From: Qipengyuania proteolytica | GTDB lineage: Bacteria; Pseudomonadota; Alphaproteobacteria; Sphingomonadales; Sphingomonadaceae | Reading direction: 5' to 3' | Assembly: GCF_019711565.1 (NCBI RefSeq) | Contig: NZ_JAIGNN010000001.1 | Location: 496,001 to 560,000, forward strand | DNA: 64,000 nucleotides | In this document: piece after piece, positions 55,376 to 64,000 of the stretch | Layout of the letters: the number at the start of each line of letters is the position of its first letter | How positions within the stretch are numbered: the first letter of the stretch is position 1 | Program-made: the position numbers and the translations under genes | The notes under the pieces: model-generated | Seen by the model: only the letters and a program-made list of their open reading frames with translations | The model's database searches: none | What the model was told of the DNA's origin: nothing

Positions 55376-56175
55376 TGACCCCGCCGCGCCTGTCTGTCGC
55401 CGCGGCGATCCGCGGCGCGCTGCTCACCGCCGATCCCATCGCCAAGGTTTTCGCCGCGCGGCAGGTCGCGCGCGACTGGCGGCTGGGACGGCTGGCCTTC
55501 GCCTTCGACGTCGCCATGCCGGATCGCCCTGCGTGGCCCGCAGAAGTCGAGCTGTTGCCGCCGCGCGCCATGCCCAAGCGCGGCAGGATGGGGTCGCCGC
55601 GCAACCGCATCGCGCTGTGGCATTCGCTCGCGCATATCGAATTCGTCGCCATCGACCTCGCGCTCGACATGGCCGGACGATTCGGCGCGGAGATGGGCCA
55701 AGTCTTTGTTTCCGATTTCCTTTCCGTCGCCGCGGACGAGGCGATGCACTTCGCCTTGCTGGCCCGAAAACTCGATTCGCTCGATTCGCACTACGGGGCG
55801 TTGCCTACGCACGACGGGCTGTGGAGTGCCGCCCATGACACCGCGCATGACGTCGCAGCGCGGCTCGCGATTGTGCCCATGGTGCTGGAGGCGCGCGGGC
55901 TCGACGTTACACCGGCCACCCTGGAACGGGTGCGCGCACAAGGTGATGAAAACGGGGCGAAAATTCTCAAACGAATCCTTGACGACGAAATCCGCCACGT
56001 CGCCTTCGGCTCAAAGCATTTTCATGAGATTTGCGCGGAGCGCGGCGAAAACCCACGGGAAACATGGCAAAATCTTGTCGGAATGCATTTTGCAGGGGCG
56101 CTCAGGCCACCGTTCAACGACTCAGCGCGTTTGGCAGGCGGACTGCCGCGCGAGTACTACCGGGCTATTGCCTGA
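55375..56175 (+). CDS. Ferritin-like DUF455 family protein
   Basis: 266 residues, TGATG overlap with bcp. Helical. The conserved core WHSLAHIEFVAIDLALDM, VSDFLSVAADEAMHFALLARKL and DDEIRHVAFGSKHF shows the paired E..H/E..H positions of a di-iron four-helix bundle. Members are sometimes annotated as MiaE-like tRNA hydroxylases, but function here is unknown. Coupling to a peroxiredoxin suggests a role in iron or peroxide handling, which is inference. Confidence 0.87.
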   Translation: MTPPRLSVAAAIRGALLTADPIAKVFAARQVARDWRLGRLAFAFDVAMPDRPAWPAEVELLPPRAMPKRGRMGSPRNRIALWHSLAHIEFVAIDLALDMAGRFGAEMGQVFVSDFLSVAADEAMHFALLARKLDSLDSHYGALPTHDGLWSAAHDTAHDVAARLAIVPMVLEARGLDVTPATLERVRAQGDENGAKILKRILDDEIRHVAFGSKHFHEICAERGENPRETWQNLVGMHFAGALRPPFNDSARLAGGLPREYYRAIA

Positions 56176-56316
56176 TTAACTTTTTCGCCGATAACCCAAA
56201 CTCACGAGACGCCGGGGGGTTCCGGCAAAGTTTGACAGGTGATCGTCAGGGCAGGGACGTCCTTTCAGTCGCCAGGGATAAAGGCGCCACGAAGCGCCGG
56301 ATGGACGGGTTTAGCA

Positions 56317-56991
56317 ATGGCAACCAAGCGCACTACGCTTGCACTGGCGATTATGTCTGCAGGACTTACGATCGCCGCCGCACCGGCTCACGCTGGCGAG
56401 ACCAACACCGCGGCTGCGGTCGGCGCGATCGACATGGGGAAGGTGTCCGGCGCTACCGAGGCCGGTGACGACGCCCAGTTTACCCAGCTGTTCGCCAAGT
56501 GGGAAGAGCTCGACCGTCCGGTCGCTGCCCGCTCGGTCGTTGCGGTGCCTTCGCGCATGCCGCTCGACGGTGCCCATCTTACCAGCGACTACGGCATGCG
56601 GACCCACCCGGTCCTCGGCGGCCGCCGCAGCCACAATGGCGTGGACCTTGCTGCGCCGACCGGCACCCCGATCTACGCCACGGCCGACGGCTACGTCAGC
56701 AAGGCCGAATGGTTCTCGAGCTACGGCAATTTCGTTTCGATCGAGCACGGCGCCGAACTGCAGACCCGTTACGCGCACATGTCGCGCATCGCGGTCGCCC
56801 CGGGCACCCGCGTCAAGAAGGGCGAACTGATCGGCTATGTCGGCTCGACCGGCCGCTCGACCGGCCCGCACCTGCATTACGAAGTCCGCATCGACGGCGA
56901 GGCGGTGAATCCGGTTCCCTACATGGTCGAATCGGAAGCCCAGCGCGCCTATGCGCTCGCGATGGGCGAAGGCGGCCAGGGCGGCGAATAA
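56317..56991 (+). CDS. Secreted M23 family metalloendopeptidase (LytM domain)
   Basis: 224 residues from ATG at 56317. Signal peptide ends AAAPAHAGE (about 28). The C-terminal LytM domain (about 95-205) carries the zinc ligands in SDYGMRTHPVLGGRRSHNGVDLAAP (H and D) and GPHLHYEVR (HxH). Cleaves peptidoglycan cross-bridges or, like EnvC/NlpD relatives, activates amidases; active-site residues are intact, favouring an active enzyme. A strong terminator follows (57033-57064). The 141-base region before it holds no clear gene. Confidence 0.93.
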   Translation: MATKRTTLALAIMSAGLTIAAAPAHAGETNTAAAVGAIDMGKVSGATEAGDDAQFTQLFAKWEELDRPVAARSVVAVPSRMPLDGAHLTSDYGMRTHPVLGGRRSHNGVDLAAPTGTPIYATADGYVSKAEWFSSYGNFVSIEHGAELQTRYAHMSRIAVAPGTRVKKGELIGYVGSTGRSTGPHLHYEVRIDGEAVNPVPYMVESEAQRAYALAMGEGGQGGE

Positions 56992-57032
56992 GCCGCGAAA
57001 AACAGTTCCGATCCTTGGGGGGTCGGTAAAGC

Positions 57033-57064
57033 GGGGCGATGGCGGGATCCATCGCCCCTTTTTT
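57033..57064 (+). terminator. Rho-independent terminator after the M23 gene
   Basis: A perfect ten-base stem, GGGGCGATGG (57033-57042) and CCATCGCCCC (57049-57058), encloses a six-base loop and is followed directly by six T (57059-57064). Confidence 0.95.
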
Positions 57065-57148
57065 CTTGCCCGTTGCCGTCGCTTGGGTAGGTTTCTTCTC
57101 GCAACCGGACGAGTCCGCAAAGGACCGGCGGCTTAAGAGAGGACAGCC

Positions 57149-58699
57149 ATGCACCCCATCGCCCACGCCCAGGCGCGCCCCGATCATCCCGCCATCATCA
57201 TGGCCGGCAGCGGCGAGACCATGACCTATGGCGAGCTCGACGCCTATGCCAACCGCTTCGCCCAGCTGATGCGCGCGCGCGGGCTGGGCCAGGGCGATCA
57301 CGTCGCGATCCTGATGGAGAACAACCGGCATTATCTGCCGTTGGTCTGGGGCGCGCAGCGGTGCGGCATCATGATGGTGCCGATCTCCACCCGGCTGACC
57401 GCGCCGGAAATCTGCTACATTTTGCAGGACAGCAATGCGAAGCTGCTGCTGACCTCGACCTATTTCGCCGGCGAGGTTCTCGACGGGGTGCGGGCCGAGT
57501 GCCCGGACCTGCCGCTGCTGATCGTCGGCGGCGAAGGCGCAGAGGACCTCGAGGCTGCGCTCGAAGCCCAGCCGGCCGAACCCATCGCCGACCAGCAGCC
57601 GGGGCAGTACATGCTCTATTCCTCCGGCACCACCGGCCGCCCAAAGGGCGTGCGTCCGGCGCCGCCGACCGATCCCGACATCCAGCAGGCCACACCGCTC
57701 ACCGGGCTGGCCGTCATGGGTGCCGGCTGGCCGACCGACGGGAGCATGGTCTACCTCTCGCCCGCGCCGCTCTATCATGCCGCGCCGCTCGCCTGGTGCA
57801 CCACCGTCCACCGCCTCGGCGGGACGGTGATCGTGGTCGAGAAATTCGATCCCGAGCAGGTGCTGGCGACGATCGAGAAATACCGCGTCACCGACAGCCA
57901 GTGGGTGCCGACGCATTTCGTCCGCATGCTCAAGCTCGATCCCGCCGTGCGCACCAGATACGACCTCTCCTCGCACCAGCGGGCGATCCACGCCGCCGCG
58001 CCCTGCCCGGTGCCGATCAAGCGCGAGATGATCGAATGGTGGGGCCCGATCATCATCGAATATTACGCCGGTTCGGAAGGCGTCGGCATGACGATGATCA
58101 AGAGCGAGGACTGGCTCGCGCATCCCGGCAGCGTCGGCAGGGCGATCTATGGCAAGATCCATGTCTGCGACGCAGACGGCAATGAATTGCCTGCCGGGAC
58201 CGACGGGTTGCTGTTCTTCGAGAACGACCTCATCCCGACCTATCACAACGATCCCGAGAAAACGCGCGAGGCGATGCATCCCAAGGGCTGGATGACGCTG
58301 GGCGATATCGGCCATCTCGACGAGGACGGCTATCTCTTCCTCACCGACCGCAAGAGCCACATGATCATCAGCGGCGGGGTCAATATCTACCCGCAGGAGA
58401 TCGAGAACCTGCTCGTCACGCACGACAAGGTGATGGACGCCGCGGTGATCGGCGCGCCGTGTCCCGACTTCGGCGAGAAGGTCGTCGCGGTGGTGCAGCC
58501 CCGGGACATGGCGGACGCCGGCGAGGCGCTCGAGGCGGAACTGCGCGATTTCCTCGCGCCCCAGCTGGCCAAGATCAAGATGCCCAAGCTGTTCGATTTC
58601 CGCCCCGACCTCCCGCGCGAGGCGAACGGCAAGCTCTACAAGCGCGAGCTGCGCGACGAGTACCAGCGGATGGCCGAAGAGCAGACGGAGCAGGCGTGA
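57149..58699 (+). CDS. Acyl-CoA synthetase (AMP-forming)
   Basis: 516 residues. ANL family enzyme making acyl-CoA from carboxylate, ATP and CoA. P-loop YSSGTTGRPKGV (about residues 153-164), EYYAGSEGVGMTM for the adenylate site, GWMTLGDIGHLDEDGYLFLTDR hinge and the catalytic Lys region REANGKLYKRELR. It is translationally coupled to a P450 gene (TGATG), suggesting both handle one substrate, perhaps a steroid or terpenoid acid or long-chain acid. Substrate is not evident. Confidence 0.94.
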   Translation: MHPIAHAQARPDHPAIIMAGSGETMTYGELDAYANRFAQLMRARGLGQGDHVAILMENNRHYLPLVWGAQRCGIMMVPISTRLTAPEICYILQDSNAKLLLTSTYFAGEVLDGVRAECPDLPLLIVGGEGAEDLEAALEAQPAEPIADQQPGQYMLYSSGTTGRPKGVRPAPPTDPDIQQATPLTGLAVMGAGWPTDGSMVYLSPAPLYHAAPLAWCTTVHRLGGTVIVVEKFDPEQVLATIEKYRVTDSQWVPTHFVRMLKLDPAVRTRYDLSSHQRAIHAAAPCPVPIKREMIEWWGPIIIEYYAGSEGVGMTMIKSEDWLAHPGSVGRAIYGKIHVCDADGNELPAGTDGLLFFENDLIPTYHNDPEKTREAMHPKGWMTLGDIGHLDEDGYLFLTDRKSHMIISGGVNIYPQEIENLLVTHDKVMDAAVIGAPCPDFGEKVVAVVQPRDMADAGEALEAELRDFLAPQLAKIKMPKLFDFRPDLPREANGKLYKRELRDEYQRMAEEQTEQA

Positions 58700-60000
58700 T
58701 GGCAACGATGGACAGACCCACTCTCGACCGCGAGACCGCCCGCGAGGTCGTCGACCCGGCCAGCTATGCCGCCTGGGACCCGCTGCTCGACACTTTCGAC
58801 CGGCTGCGCGAGCAAAACCCCGTCGCCTGGGTCGAGCCGGGGGAGGAGTATGTCCACCCGCCGTTCTGGCTCGTCACGCGCTATGACGACGTGATGCGCA
58901 TGTCGAAGGACAATGCGACCTTCCTCAACAATCCGCACACGGTGGTCTTCAGCCTGACCGAGGGGATCGAGTTCGCCAAGGCGATGACCGGCGGCAGCGA
59001 GCACATGGTCGCCAGCCTCGTCACCTTCGACGGCCCGATCCACATGAAATACCGCAAGCTGACGCAGGAATGGTTCATGCCCAAGAACCTGCGCACGGTG
59101 GAGGACGAAATCCGCGAAATCGCCAGCGCCGCGGTCGACCGGCTGCTGGCCGAAGGCGCGGAGGTCGATTTCGTCAAGGCGGTCAGCGCGCCCTATCCGC
59201 TGCATGTCGTGATGCAGATCATGGGCGTCCCCGAAGAGGACGAGCCGCGCATGCTGATGCTGACGCAGCAGCTGTTCGGCGGGCAGGACGACGATCTCAA
59301 CCAGTCGGGCATCAAGGACCTGCCGCCCGAAGCGATCACCCAGCTGGTTGCGGGCGCGGTGGCCGATTTCGAGGCCTATTTCGCCAAGCTCACCGCCGAG
59401 CGGCGCGCCAATCCGACGGGCGATGTCGCCAGCACCATCGCCAATGCCGTGATCGACGGCGAGCCGCTCAACGATCGCGACATGATGGGCTATTACATCA
59501 TCCTCGCCGCCGCCGGGCACGACACGACCAGCGCCAGCACCGCGGGCGCGATGCTCGCACTGGCGCAGGACCCCGAGCAATGGGCCAAGGTCAAAGCCGA
59601 CCGCTCGCTGCTGCCCGGCATCGTCGAGGAAGCGATCCGCTGGACCACGCCGGTGCAGCACTTCATGCGCACCGCGGCGGAAGACACCGAAGTCGGCGGG
59701 CAGGCCATTGCCAAGGGCGACTGGCTGATGATGAACTACGTCGCGGCCAATCACGACCCGAGCGTGTTCGACAATCCGCGCAAGTTCGACGCGGCGCGCA
59801 GCCCGAACCGCCACCTCGCCTTCGGGGCAGGCGCGCACCAGTGCCTCGGCCTGCATCTCGCGCGGCTCGAAATGCGCATCCTGTTCGAGACGCTGCTCGA
59901 CCGGATCGCAAGCGTCGAACCGGCAGGCGAACCGGCTCGGTCCAGATCGACTTTCGTGGGCGGATTGAAGACGCTCCCGCTGCGGATCACGCCGGCCTGA
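58699..60000 (+). CDS. Cytochrome P450, coupled to acyl-CoA synthetase
   Basis: 433 residues. I-helix ILAAAGHDTTSASTAG, K-helix EEAIRW followed by TPVQHFMRTA, and heme loop FGAGAHQCLGLHLARLEMR with the Cys ligand. It has the general form of bacterial P450s hydroxylating acids, terpenes or steroids (CYP125/142-like outline); I cannot give the family. Like the CYP153-like enzyme it needs a ferredoxin and reductase from elsewhere. The start overlaps the stop of the acyl-CoA synthetase gene. A 171-base gap to the next gene has no clear terminator. Confidence 0.92.
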   Translation: MATMDRPTLDRETAREVVDPASYAAWDPLLDTFDRLREQNPVAWVEPGEEYVHPPFWLVTRYDDVMRMSKDNATFLNNPHTVVFSLTEGIEFAKAMTGGSEHMVASLVTFDGPIHMKYRKLTQEWFMPKNLRTVEDEIREIASAAVDRLLAEGAEVDFVKAVSAPYPLHVVMQIMGVPEEDEPRMLMLTQQLFGGQDDDLNQSGIKDLPPEAITQLVAGAVADFEAYFAKLTAERRANPTGDVASTIANAVIDGEPLNDRDMMGYYIILAAAGHDTTSASTAGAMLALAQDPEQWAKVKADRSLLPGIVEEAIRWTTPVQHFMRTAAEDTEVGGQAIAKGDWLMMNYVAANHDPSVFDNPRKFDAARSPNRHLAFGAGAHQCLGLHLARLEMRILFETLLDRIASVEPAGEPARSRSTFVGGLKTLPLRITPA

Positions 60001-60171
60001 TCCAGCGCCCTCCGGGCCCCGAAATCGAACTCGGTTCGTCGCATATTCCTGTCGGCTCACCCCCGGAATTGCTACATTTCGGGCATGGAAAAACACGATT
60101 GAAGACAACTTCTCGACACCGGTCGGGAAGGCGGCCTCTTTCGCCCTAAGAGAATAAGGAAAGGGGGGGCG

Positions 60172-60792
60172 ATGACATTATTCGAACCGTACAACATGCC
60201 GTTTGCGGTGGCTCTGATCTTGGTGGCGGCGCTGTTCGTCATCCAGCTGTTCGGTTTTCTCGATATCGACCTCGATCTCGACGCCGATGCGGATGGCGGC
60301 ATCTCCGCCAGCCCGGTCGGCGGACTGCTGACCCTGCTCGGGCTCGGCCGCGTGCCGCTGACGGTCTGGCTGGTCGTGTTCTTCGCGCTGTTCGCGGGGG
60401 TCGGCTTGGGCATCCAGCAGCTGGCCGACAGTTTCACCGGCGCGCCGCTGGATCGCTGGCTGGCCGCGGTGCTGGCGGCGGGCGGAGCCTTTCCGGCGAC
60501 GGCGGCGATCGCGCGTCCGCTCGGCCGCGTGCTGCCGCATGACGAGACGACTGCGGTCGATACCGGCACCCTGCTGGGGCGCCGCGCCACGATCACCGAT
60601 GGCGTTGCTCGCAGCGGCTCGCCCGCCCGCGCGCGGGTCAAGGACATGCACGGCCAGGACCATTACGTGATGGTCGAACCGCACGAGGAAGCGTCCGAAC
60701 TGCATGCCGGCGACGAGGTCCTGCTCGTCCGCCGCGACGGCAACCAATTCTATGCGACCGCGCTCGCCGAGCGCCGCCTGTCGCCCAACTGA
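60172..60792 (+). CDS. YqiJ-type membrane OB-fold protein, flotillin partner
   Basis: 206 residues. Three membrane segments: about 8-25 (FAVALILVAALFVIQLFGF), 60-80 and 90-105. Between the first two lies a very acidic DIDLDLDADADGG. The C-terminal part (about 135-200) is an OB-fold with GRRATITDGVARSGSPARARV and DEVLLVRRDG. NfeD/YqiJ proteins partner with flotillins in membrane microdomains. It starts after AAGGAAAGGGGGGG and sits 19 bases before the flotillin gene. Confidence 0.87.
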   Translation: MTLFEPYNMPFAVALILVAALFVIQLFGFLDIDLDLDADADGGISASPVGGLLTLLGLGRVPLTVWLVVFFALFAGVGLGIQQLADSFTGAPLDRWLAAVLAAGGAFPATAAIARPLGRVLPHDETTAVDTGTLLGRRATITDGVARSGSPARARVKDMHGQDHYVMVEPHEEASELHAGDEVLLVRRDGNQFYATALAERRLSPN

Positions 60793-60811
60793 GTTTCGTG
60801 AAGGAGTGGAA

Positions 60812-62548
60812 ATGGAAAGTCTGACAACATACGCCATCTACGCCGGGATTTTCGTCCTCGTCATGCTGACGATCGGGCTGATGCTGGCGAAGCTCTATCG
60901 CCGCGCCTCGAAGGAAGTCGCCTTCGTGCGGACCGGTGTGGGCGGCGAGAAGGTCGTGATGAACGGCGGCGCGCTGGTGCTGCCGGTGTTCCACGAAACC
61001 ATGCCGGTCAACATGAACACGCTGGTGCTGCCGGTGGTCCGCCGCGACAGCGAGGCGCTGATCACGCTCGACCGCCTGCGGATCGACGTAAAGGCCGAAT
61101 TCTACGTCCGCGTGCGGCCCGATGCCGGGGCCATCGCGATGGCCGCGCAGACGCTGGGCCAGCGCACGATGCAGCCGGAAATGCTCAAGGACCTGGTCGA
61201 AGGCAAGTTCGTCGACGCGCTGCGCTCGGTCGCGGCGGGCATGAGCATGAACGAACTGCATGAACAGCGCGCCGACTTCGTCCAGAAGGTGCAGCAGGTC
61301 TCGTCCAACGACCTCGCGATGAACGGTCTGGAGCTCGAATCGGTCTCGCTCACCGGGCTCGACCAGACGAGCATCGAGCACTTCAACGCCAACAATGCCT
61401 TCGACGCCGAAGGCCTGACCAAGCTGACCGAGCAGATCGAGGCGCGCAAGAAGCTGCGCAACGACATCGAGCAGGACACGCGCGTGCAGATGGAGACTAA
61501 GAACCTCGAGGCGGACGCCCGCAGCTTCGAGATCAGCCGCGACAAGGAATACGCCCGGCTGGAACAGGAGCGTGAGGTCGAAATCCGCCGTGCAGCGCAG
61601 GCTGCGGAAATCGCCCGCGAACAGGCCGAGCGCACCCGCGAAGCCGATTCCGCGCGGATCGAGGCGAAGAAGCAGGTCGACGCGCAGCAGATCGAGGCCG
61701 ACCGCCTCGTCGAAGAGGCGCGGATCGACCAGGCTCGCGCGCTCGAGATCGCCCGGCAGGAGCAGCAGATCGCGGTCCAGAACAAGAGCCGCGAGGAAAG
61801 CCAGGCCAAGGCCGAGGCCGACGAGGCCCGCGCCAAGGCGGTCGCGGCCGAGGAACAGGTCACGACCAGCCGCGAAAGCGAGGTGGCCGAGCGCCAGAAG
61901 AAGATCGAGCTGATCGAGGCGGCCAAGATCGCCGAACGCGATGCGATCAAGATCAAGGTCGAGGCGGAGGCCGAGAAGGACGCCGCCACCAACCGCGCCG
62001 AAGCCATGCGGCGCGAGGCGGAAGGCGAGGCCGAGGCCGAGAAGTTGCGTGCCGAAGCCGCCCGCGTGCGCTTCGAGGTCGAGGCGGCGGGCCAGCGGGC
62101 GATCAACGAGGCGGCGAATATCCTGTCCTCGGACCAGATCAGCCTGCAGACCAAGCTGGCCCTGCTCAAGGTCATGCCCGATCTGGTGCGCGAAAGCGCC
62201 AAGCCGCTGGAAGCGATCGAGAGCATCAAGATCGTCCAGGTCGACGGGCTCACGAATGGCGGCGGCAAGTCGTCCGGCGGTGCCGGCGGCAGCGGCAACC
62301 TCGCGAGCGATGCGGTGAGCGCGGCGCTGGCCTACCGCGCGCAGGCACCGGTGCTCGACGGACTGATGAAGGAACTGGGCCTCGACGGCTCGTCGCTCGA
62401 CGGCCTCGTCAAGGGCCCGGCGGCAGCGGAAGCGGCCAAGCCCGCCCGGCTGACCGAGGTGCTCGAAGACATCGCGGATCAGGTCGGGGATGCCGAGGCC
62501 AAGGCTGGCAAGACGGCGAAGAACGAAGGCGACAAACCCGACGCCTGA
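60812..62548 (+). CDS. Flotillin family membrane scaffold protein (YqiK-like)
   Basis: 578 residues, ATG at 60812 after AAGGAGTGG. One N-terminal membrane segment (YAGIFVLVMLTIGLMLAKLY), an SPFH/band 7 domain (about 30-200: VVMNGGALVLPVFHETMPV) and a long Glu/Ala/Arg-rich coiled coil (about 215-440). The C-terminus from about 480 has a Gly-rich linker (GGGKSSGGAGGSG) and a helix. It assembles into oligomeric membrane domains with the YqiJ-like partner upstream. A strong terminator follows. Confidence 0.95.
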   Translation: MESLTTYAIYAGIFVLVMLTIGLMLAKLYRRASKEVAFVRTGVGGEKVVMNGGALVLPVFHETMPVNMNTLVLPVVRRDSEALITLDRLRIDVKAEFYVRVRPDAGAIAMAAQTLGQRTMQPEMLKDLVEGKFVDALRSVAAGMSMNELHEQRADFVQKVQQVSSNDLAMNGLELESVSLTGLDQTSIEHFNANNAFDAEGLTKLTEQIEARKKLRNDIEQDTRVQMETKNLEADARSFEISRDKEYARLEQEREVEIRRAAQAAEIAREQAERTREADSARIEAKKQVDAQQIEADRLVEEARIDQARALEIARQEQQIAVQNKSREESQAKAEADEARAKAVAAEEQVTTSRESEVAERQKKIELIEAAKIAERDAIKIKVEAEAEKDAATNRAEAMRREAEGEAEAEKLRAEAARVRFEVEAAGQRAINEAANILSSDQISLQTKLALLKVMPDLVRESAKPLEAIESIKIVQVDGLTNGGGKSSGGAGGSGNLASDAVSAALAYRAQAPVLDGLMKELGLDGSSLDGLVKGPAAAEAAKPARLTEVLEDIADQVGDAEAKAGKTAKNEGDKPDA

Positions 62549-62568
62549 TCGCCAGTCGAGAAATAGGG

Positions 62569-62596
62569 AAGGGGGCGCTCCGGCGTCCCCTTTTTT
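62569..62596 (+). terminator. Rho-independent terminator after flotillin
   Basis: A ten-base stem (62569-62578 with 62583-62592, including one G-U pair) around the loop TCCG, with T tract 62591-62596. Confidence 0.92.
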
Positions 62597-62632
62597 GTTC
62601 GCATCCCGCAGGTGCATGGGTAGAACACGCCT

Positions 62633-63604
62633 GTGACGAAACACTTTCTCGCCGTTCTGGCGCTCGCCCTGCCTGTCCCCCTTGCTGCACAGGCGCAGCC
62701 AGAACCGGTCGATGCGCTGACCGCGGAAATTCAACTCGCCGATGCCGACCGCTTCGTCGCCATGTTCGAGCAGACCGAAGGACGGCCGACTGCGGAGGAG
62801 GTCCAGCGGCTGTATCTCGATCCGGGTTCATACGGCGTCGCCGTGTTCACGCCCTATCGCATCACCAGTGCCGAAAACCTCGCCGCGGCGATTGCCGCCG
62901 ACCCTGCAAGCTACCGCAAGGCCATCGATGTATGCCTGCCGCAGGTGCGGGCCGCGAATGGCGACCTGCGCTCGATCTATCTCGGCCTACAGGGCGCGTT
63001 GCCTGACGCGAATCTGCCGCAAGTCTACGTCCTGTTCGGCGCGGGCAATTCGGGCGGGACGGCAGACCTGGGGGCGCAGGTGCTCGGTCTCGAGGTGCTG
63101 TGCGGTCTCGCCGAAGACCATGGCGGCCTGCGCCGCTGGCTGCGTCATTTCTTCGCCCATGAGACGATACACGCGCTGCAACAGGAAGCCGGCGCGAATG
63201 CCGACGACGATGCGCTCCTGCGCAATGTGCTGGCGGAAGGCGCGGCGGATTTCATCGCGCGGCTCGTAACCGGTCAGGAGCCCGACGAGGCGAAGGCCGA
63301 GTTCGGGATGGCGCGTGAAACCGAGCTATTTGCCCGCTTCCTTGCCGACATCGACATCGTGCGCGATCACGGCGAGAACGATGCGGGAGATCATGCCACC
63401 GCCTCGCAGGCAGAACGACGCTGGGTGGGCAATTACGGGACCGCCCCCGACGGATGGCCGGGTGAACTGGGTTACTGGCTCGGGCTGCGGATCTGGGAAG
63501 CCAACTGGAATGCGGCCGAAGACAAACGCGCGGTGTTGCAGAGGATGCTCACGCTCGAGGATCCGCGCGGCGTGCTGGCCACGTGGGCCGCTCGGTCCGA
63601 CTGA
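62633..63604 (+). CDS. Secreted putative zinc metalloprotease (HExxH), unknown family
   Basis: 323 residues with GTG start at 62633. Signal peptide FLAVLALALPVPLAAQAQ (cleavage about residue 20-22). HFFAHETIHALQQEAG near residue 177 carries HExxH, and a Glu-rich region LAEGAADFIARLVTG follows at about 200, as in gluzincins of the DUF2268 type. The latter part has WVGNYGTAPDGWPGELGYWLGLRIWE. Predicted periplasmic or secreted protease. Substrate unknown. Confidence 0.78.
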   Translation: MTKHFLAVLALALPVPLAAQAQPEPVDALTAEIQLADADRFVAMFEQTEGRPTAEEVQRLYLDPGSYGVAVFTPYRITSAENLAAAIAADPASYRKAIDVCLPQVRAANGDLRSIYLGLQGALPDANLPQVYVLFGAGNSGGTADLGAQVLGLEVLCGLAEDHGGLRRWLRHFFAHETIHALQQEAGANADDDALLRNVLAEGAADFIARLVTGQEPDEAKAEFGMARETELFARFLADIDIVRDHGENDAGDHATASQAERRWVGNYGTAPDGWPGELGYWLGLRIWEANWNAAEDKRAVLQRMLTLEDPRGVLATWAARSD

Positions 63605-63770
63605 GGCCTGCTAAAACAGGCCTGTCCTACAGCCTGGCACCGGTGATAGGCATTGCGGCCACGCCCCCACTCAGCTTCAGAATAGCGGGGGGGGGCGGCT
63701 GGGGTCGACTGAAATCTGGTGCTATGCCCTACCAAGGCACTGATTCGGAACGATTAAACGGTGATCCGGT

Positions 63771-63813
63771 CCGGGCGACAGGGTGTCGCCATTGTCGCCC
63801 GGGTGTCGCCCGG
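63771..63813. repeat. Clustered inverted repeats of GGGCGACA between convergent genes
   Basis: CCGGGCGACA (63771-63780) is complementary to TGTCGCCCGG at 63804-63813 and, over eight bases, to TGTCGCCC at 63793-63800; a third TGTCGCC lies at 63784-63790. So one left arm has three possible right arms. It lies just after the galU stop and may act as a terminator-like structure for galU, but no T tract follows on the minus strand. The rest of 63605-63821 holds only a short hairpin (63604-63623) and no gene I can support. Confidence 0.6.
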
Positions 63814-63821
63814 TTGCCGTA

Positions 63822-64000
63822 CTAGTCCGCCAGCAGGCGCTCGGCGATGGCGCGAACTTCTTCGCCCATATCCTCGCGCTCCAGCGCCAGTGCCAGCGTC
63901 GCCTCGACGAAGCCAGTCTTGCTGCCGCAGTCGAAGCGACGGCCCGCGAAGGTCACCGCGTGGAAGGGCTGGTTGCCGATCATCTTCGCCATCGCATCGG
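63822..64000 (-). CDS. galU: UTP-glucose-1-phosphate uridylyltransferase, C-terminal end only
   Basis: The last 59 codons are present, ending TAG at 63822; the start is beyond the window. Residues include NQPFHAVTFAGRRFDCGSKTGF, split here as AVTFAGRRFDCGSKTGF, the family C-terminal motif, followed by an acidic helix ending ERLLAD. The enzyme makes UDP-glucose for envelope and exopolysaccharide synthesis. Confidence 0.9.
   Translation of the reverse strand, partial: DAMAKMIGNQPFHAVTFAGRRFDCGSKTGFVEATLALALEREDMGEEVRAIAERLLAD

Overview
The window is a piece of a high-GC alphaproteobacterial chromosome, most likely Sphingomonadales and probably the Erythrobacteraceae group. This is inferred from the gene mix: NAD-specific glutamate dehydrogenase of about 1570 residues, CYP153-like P450, POT transporter next to secreted amidohydrolases, GtrA beside a large membrane protein, and a YqiJ-flotillin pair. 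No 16S gene or taxon-specific marker is present, so the assignment is inference. There is no CRISPR array, insertion sequence, prophage or rRNA. One tRNA (Leu, UAA) is present. Genes are densely packed, with many ATGA or TGATG stop/start overlaps.

Layout: 1-3293 (minus) is a compact RiPP operon: PqqD-like leader-binding protein, a 45-residue precursor, an asparagine-synthase-type cyclase and the start of an ABC exporter. It looks like a lasso peptide operon, but the precursor core has no Asp or Glu. 3415-10957 (plus) carries rpe, a heparinase-like lyase, purH, a 43-residue membrane protein coupled to msrA, a Zur-like regulator and dxs. 10987-12225 is a duplicated DUF4274 protein. 12413-20743 holds an enoyl-CoA hydratase, a membrane sulfatase-fold protein, NnrU, and an operon of POT transporter, two amidohydrolases (one without metal ligands) and an FKBP isomerase. 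20985-26541 (plus) holds a GntR regulator, ihfB, tRNA-Leu, a tandem PilZ protein and a three-gene glycan set.

26507-33078 holds msrB, a CYP153-like P450, a NatAB-type ABC exporter, queG and a P450-type ferredoxin reductase. 33135-44318 (minus) holds the very large glutamate dehydrogenase, an LLM flavin oxidoreductase/TPR/hydrolase operon, an M48 peptidase with a DUF898 protein, and a small XRE regulator co-transcribed with three small membrane proteins behind a promoter whose -10 lies in an inverted repeat. 44477-49234 (plus) is phoD, then thrS with a seven-threonine leader peptide and attenuator-like hairpins, then a TauE/SafE exporter. 49240-52122 (minus) is a small ORF, agmatine deiminase and an M28 aminopeptidase. 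52227-63604 (plus) is glnE-bcp-DUF455, an M23 endopeptidase with a clear terminator, an acyl-CoA synthetase coupled to a second P450, a yqiJ-flotillin operon with a clear terminator, and a secreted HExxH protein. The window ends inside galU (minus).

The two items most worth following are the non-canonical lasso-like RiPP operon (927-3293) and the probable leaderless Thr-leader attenuator of thrS (46135-46271).
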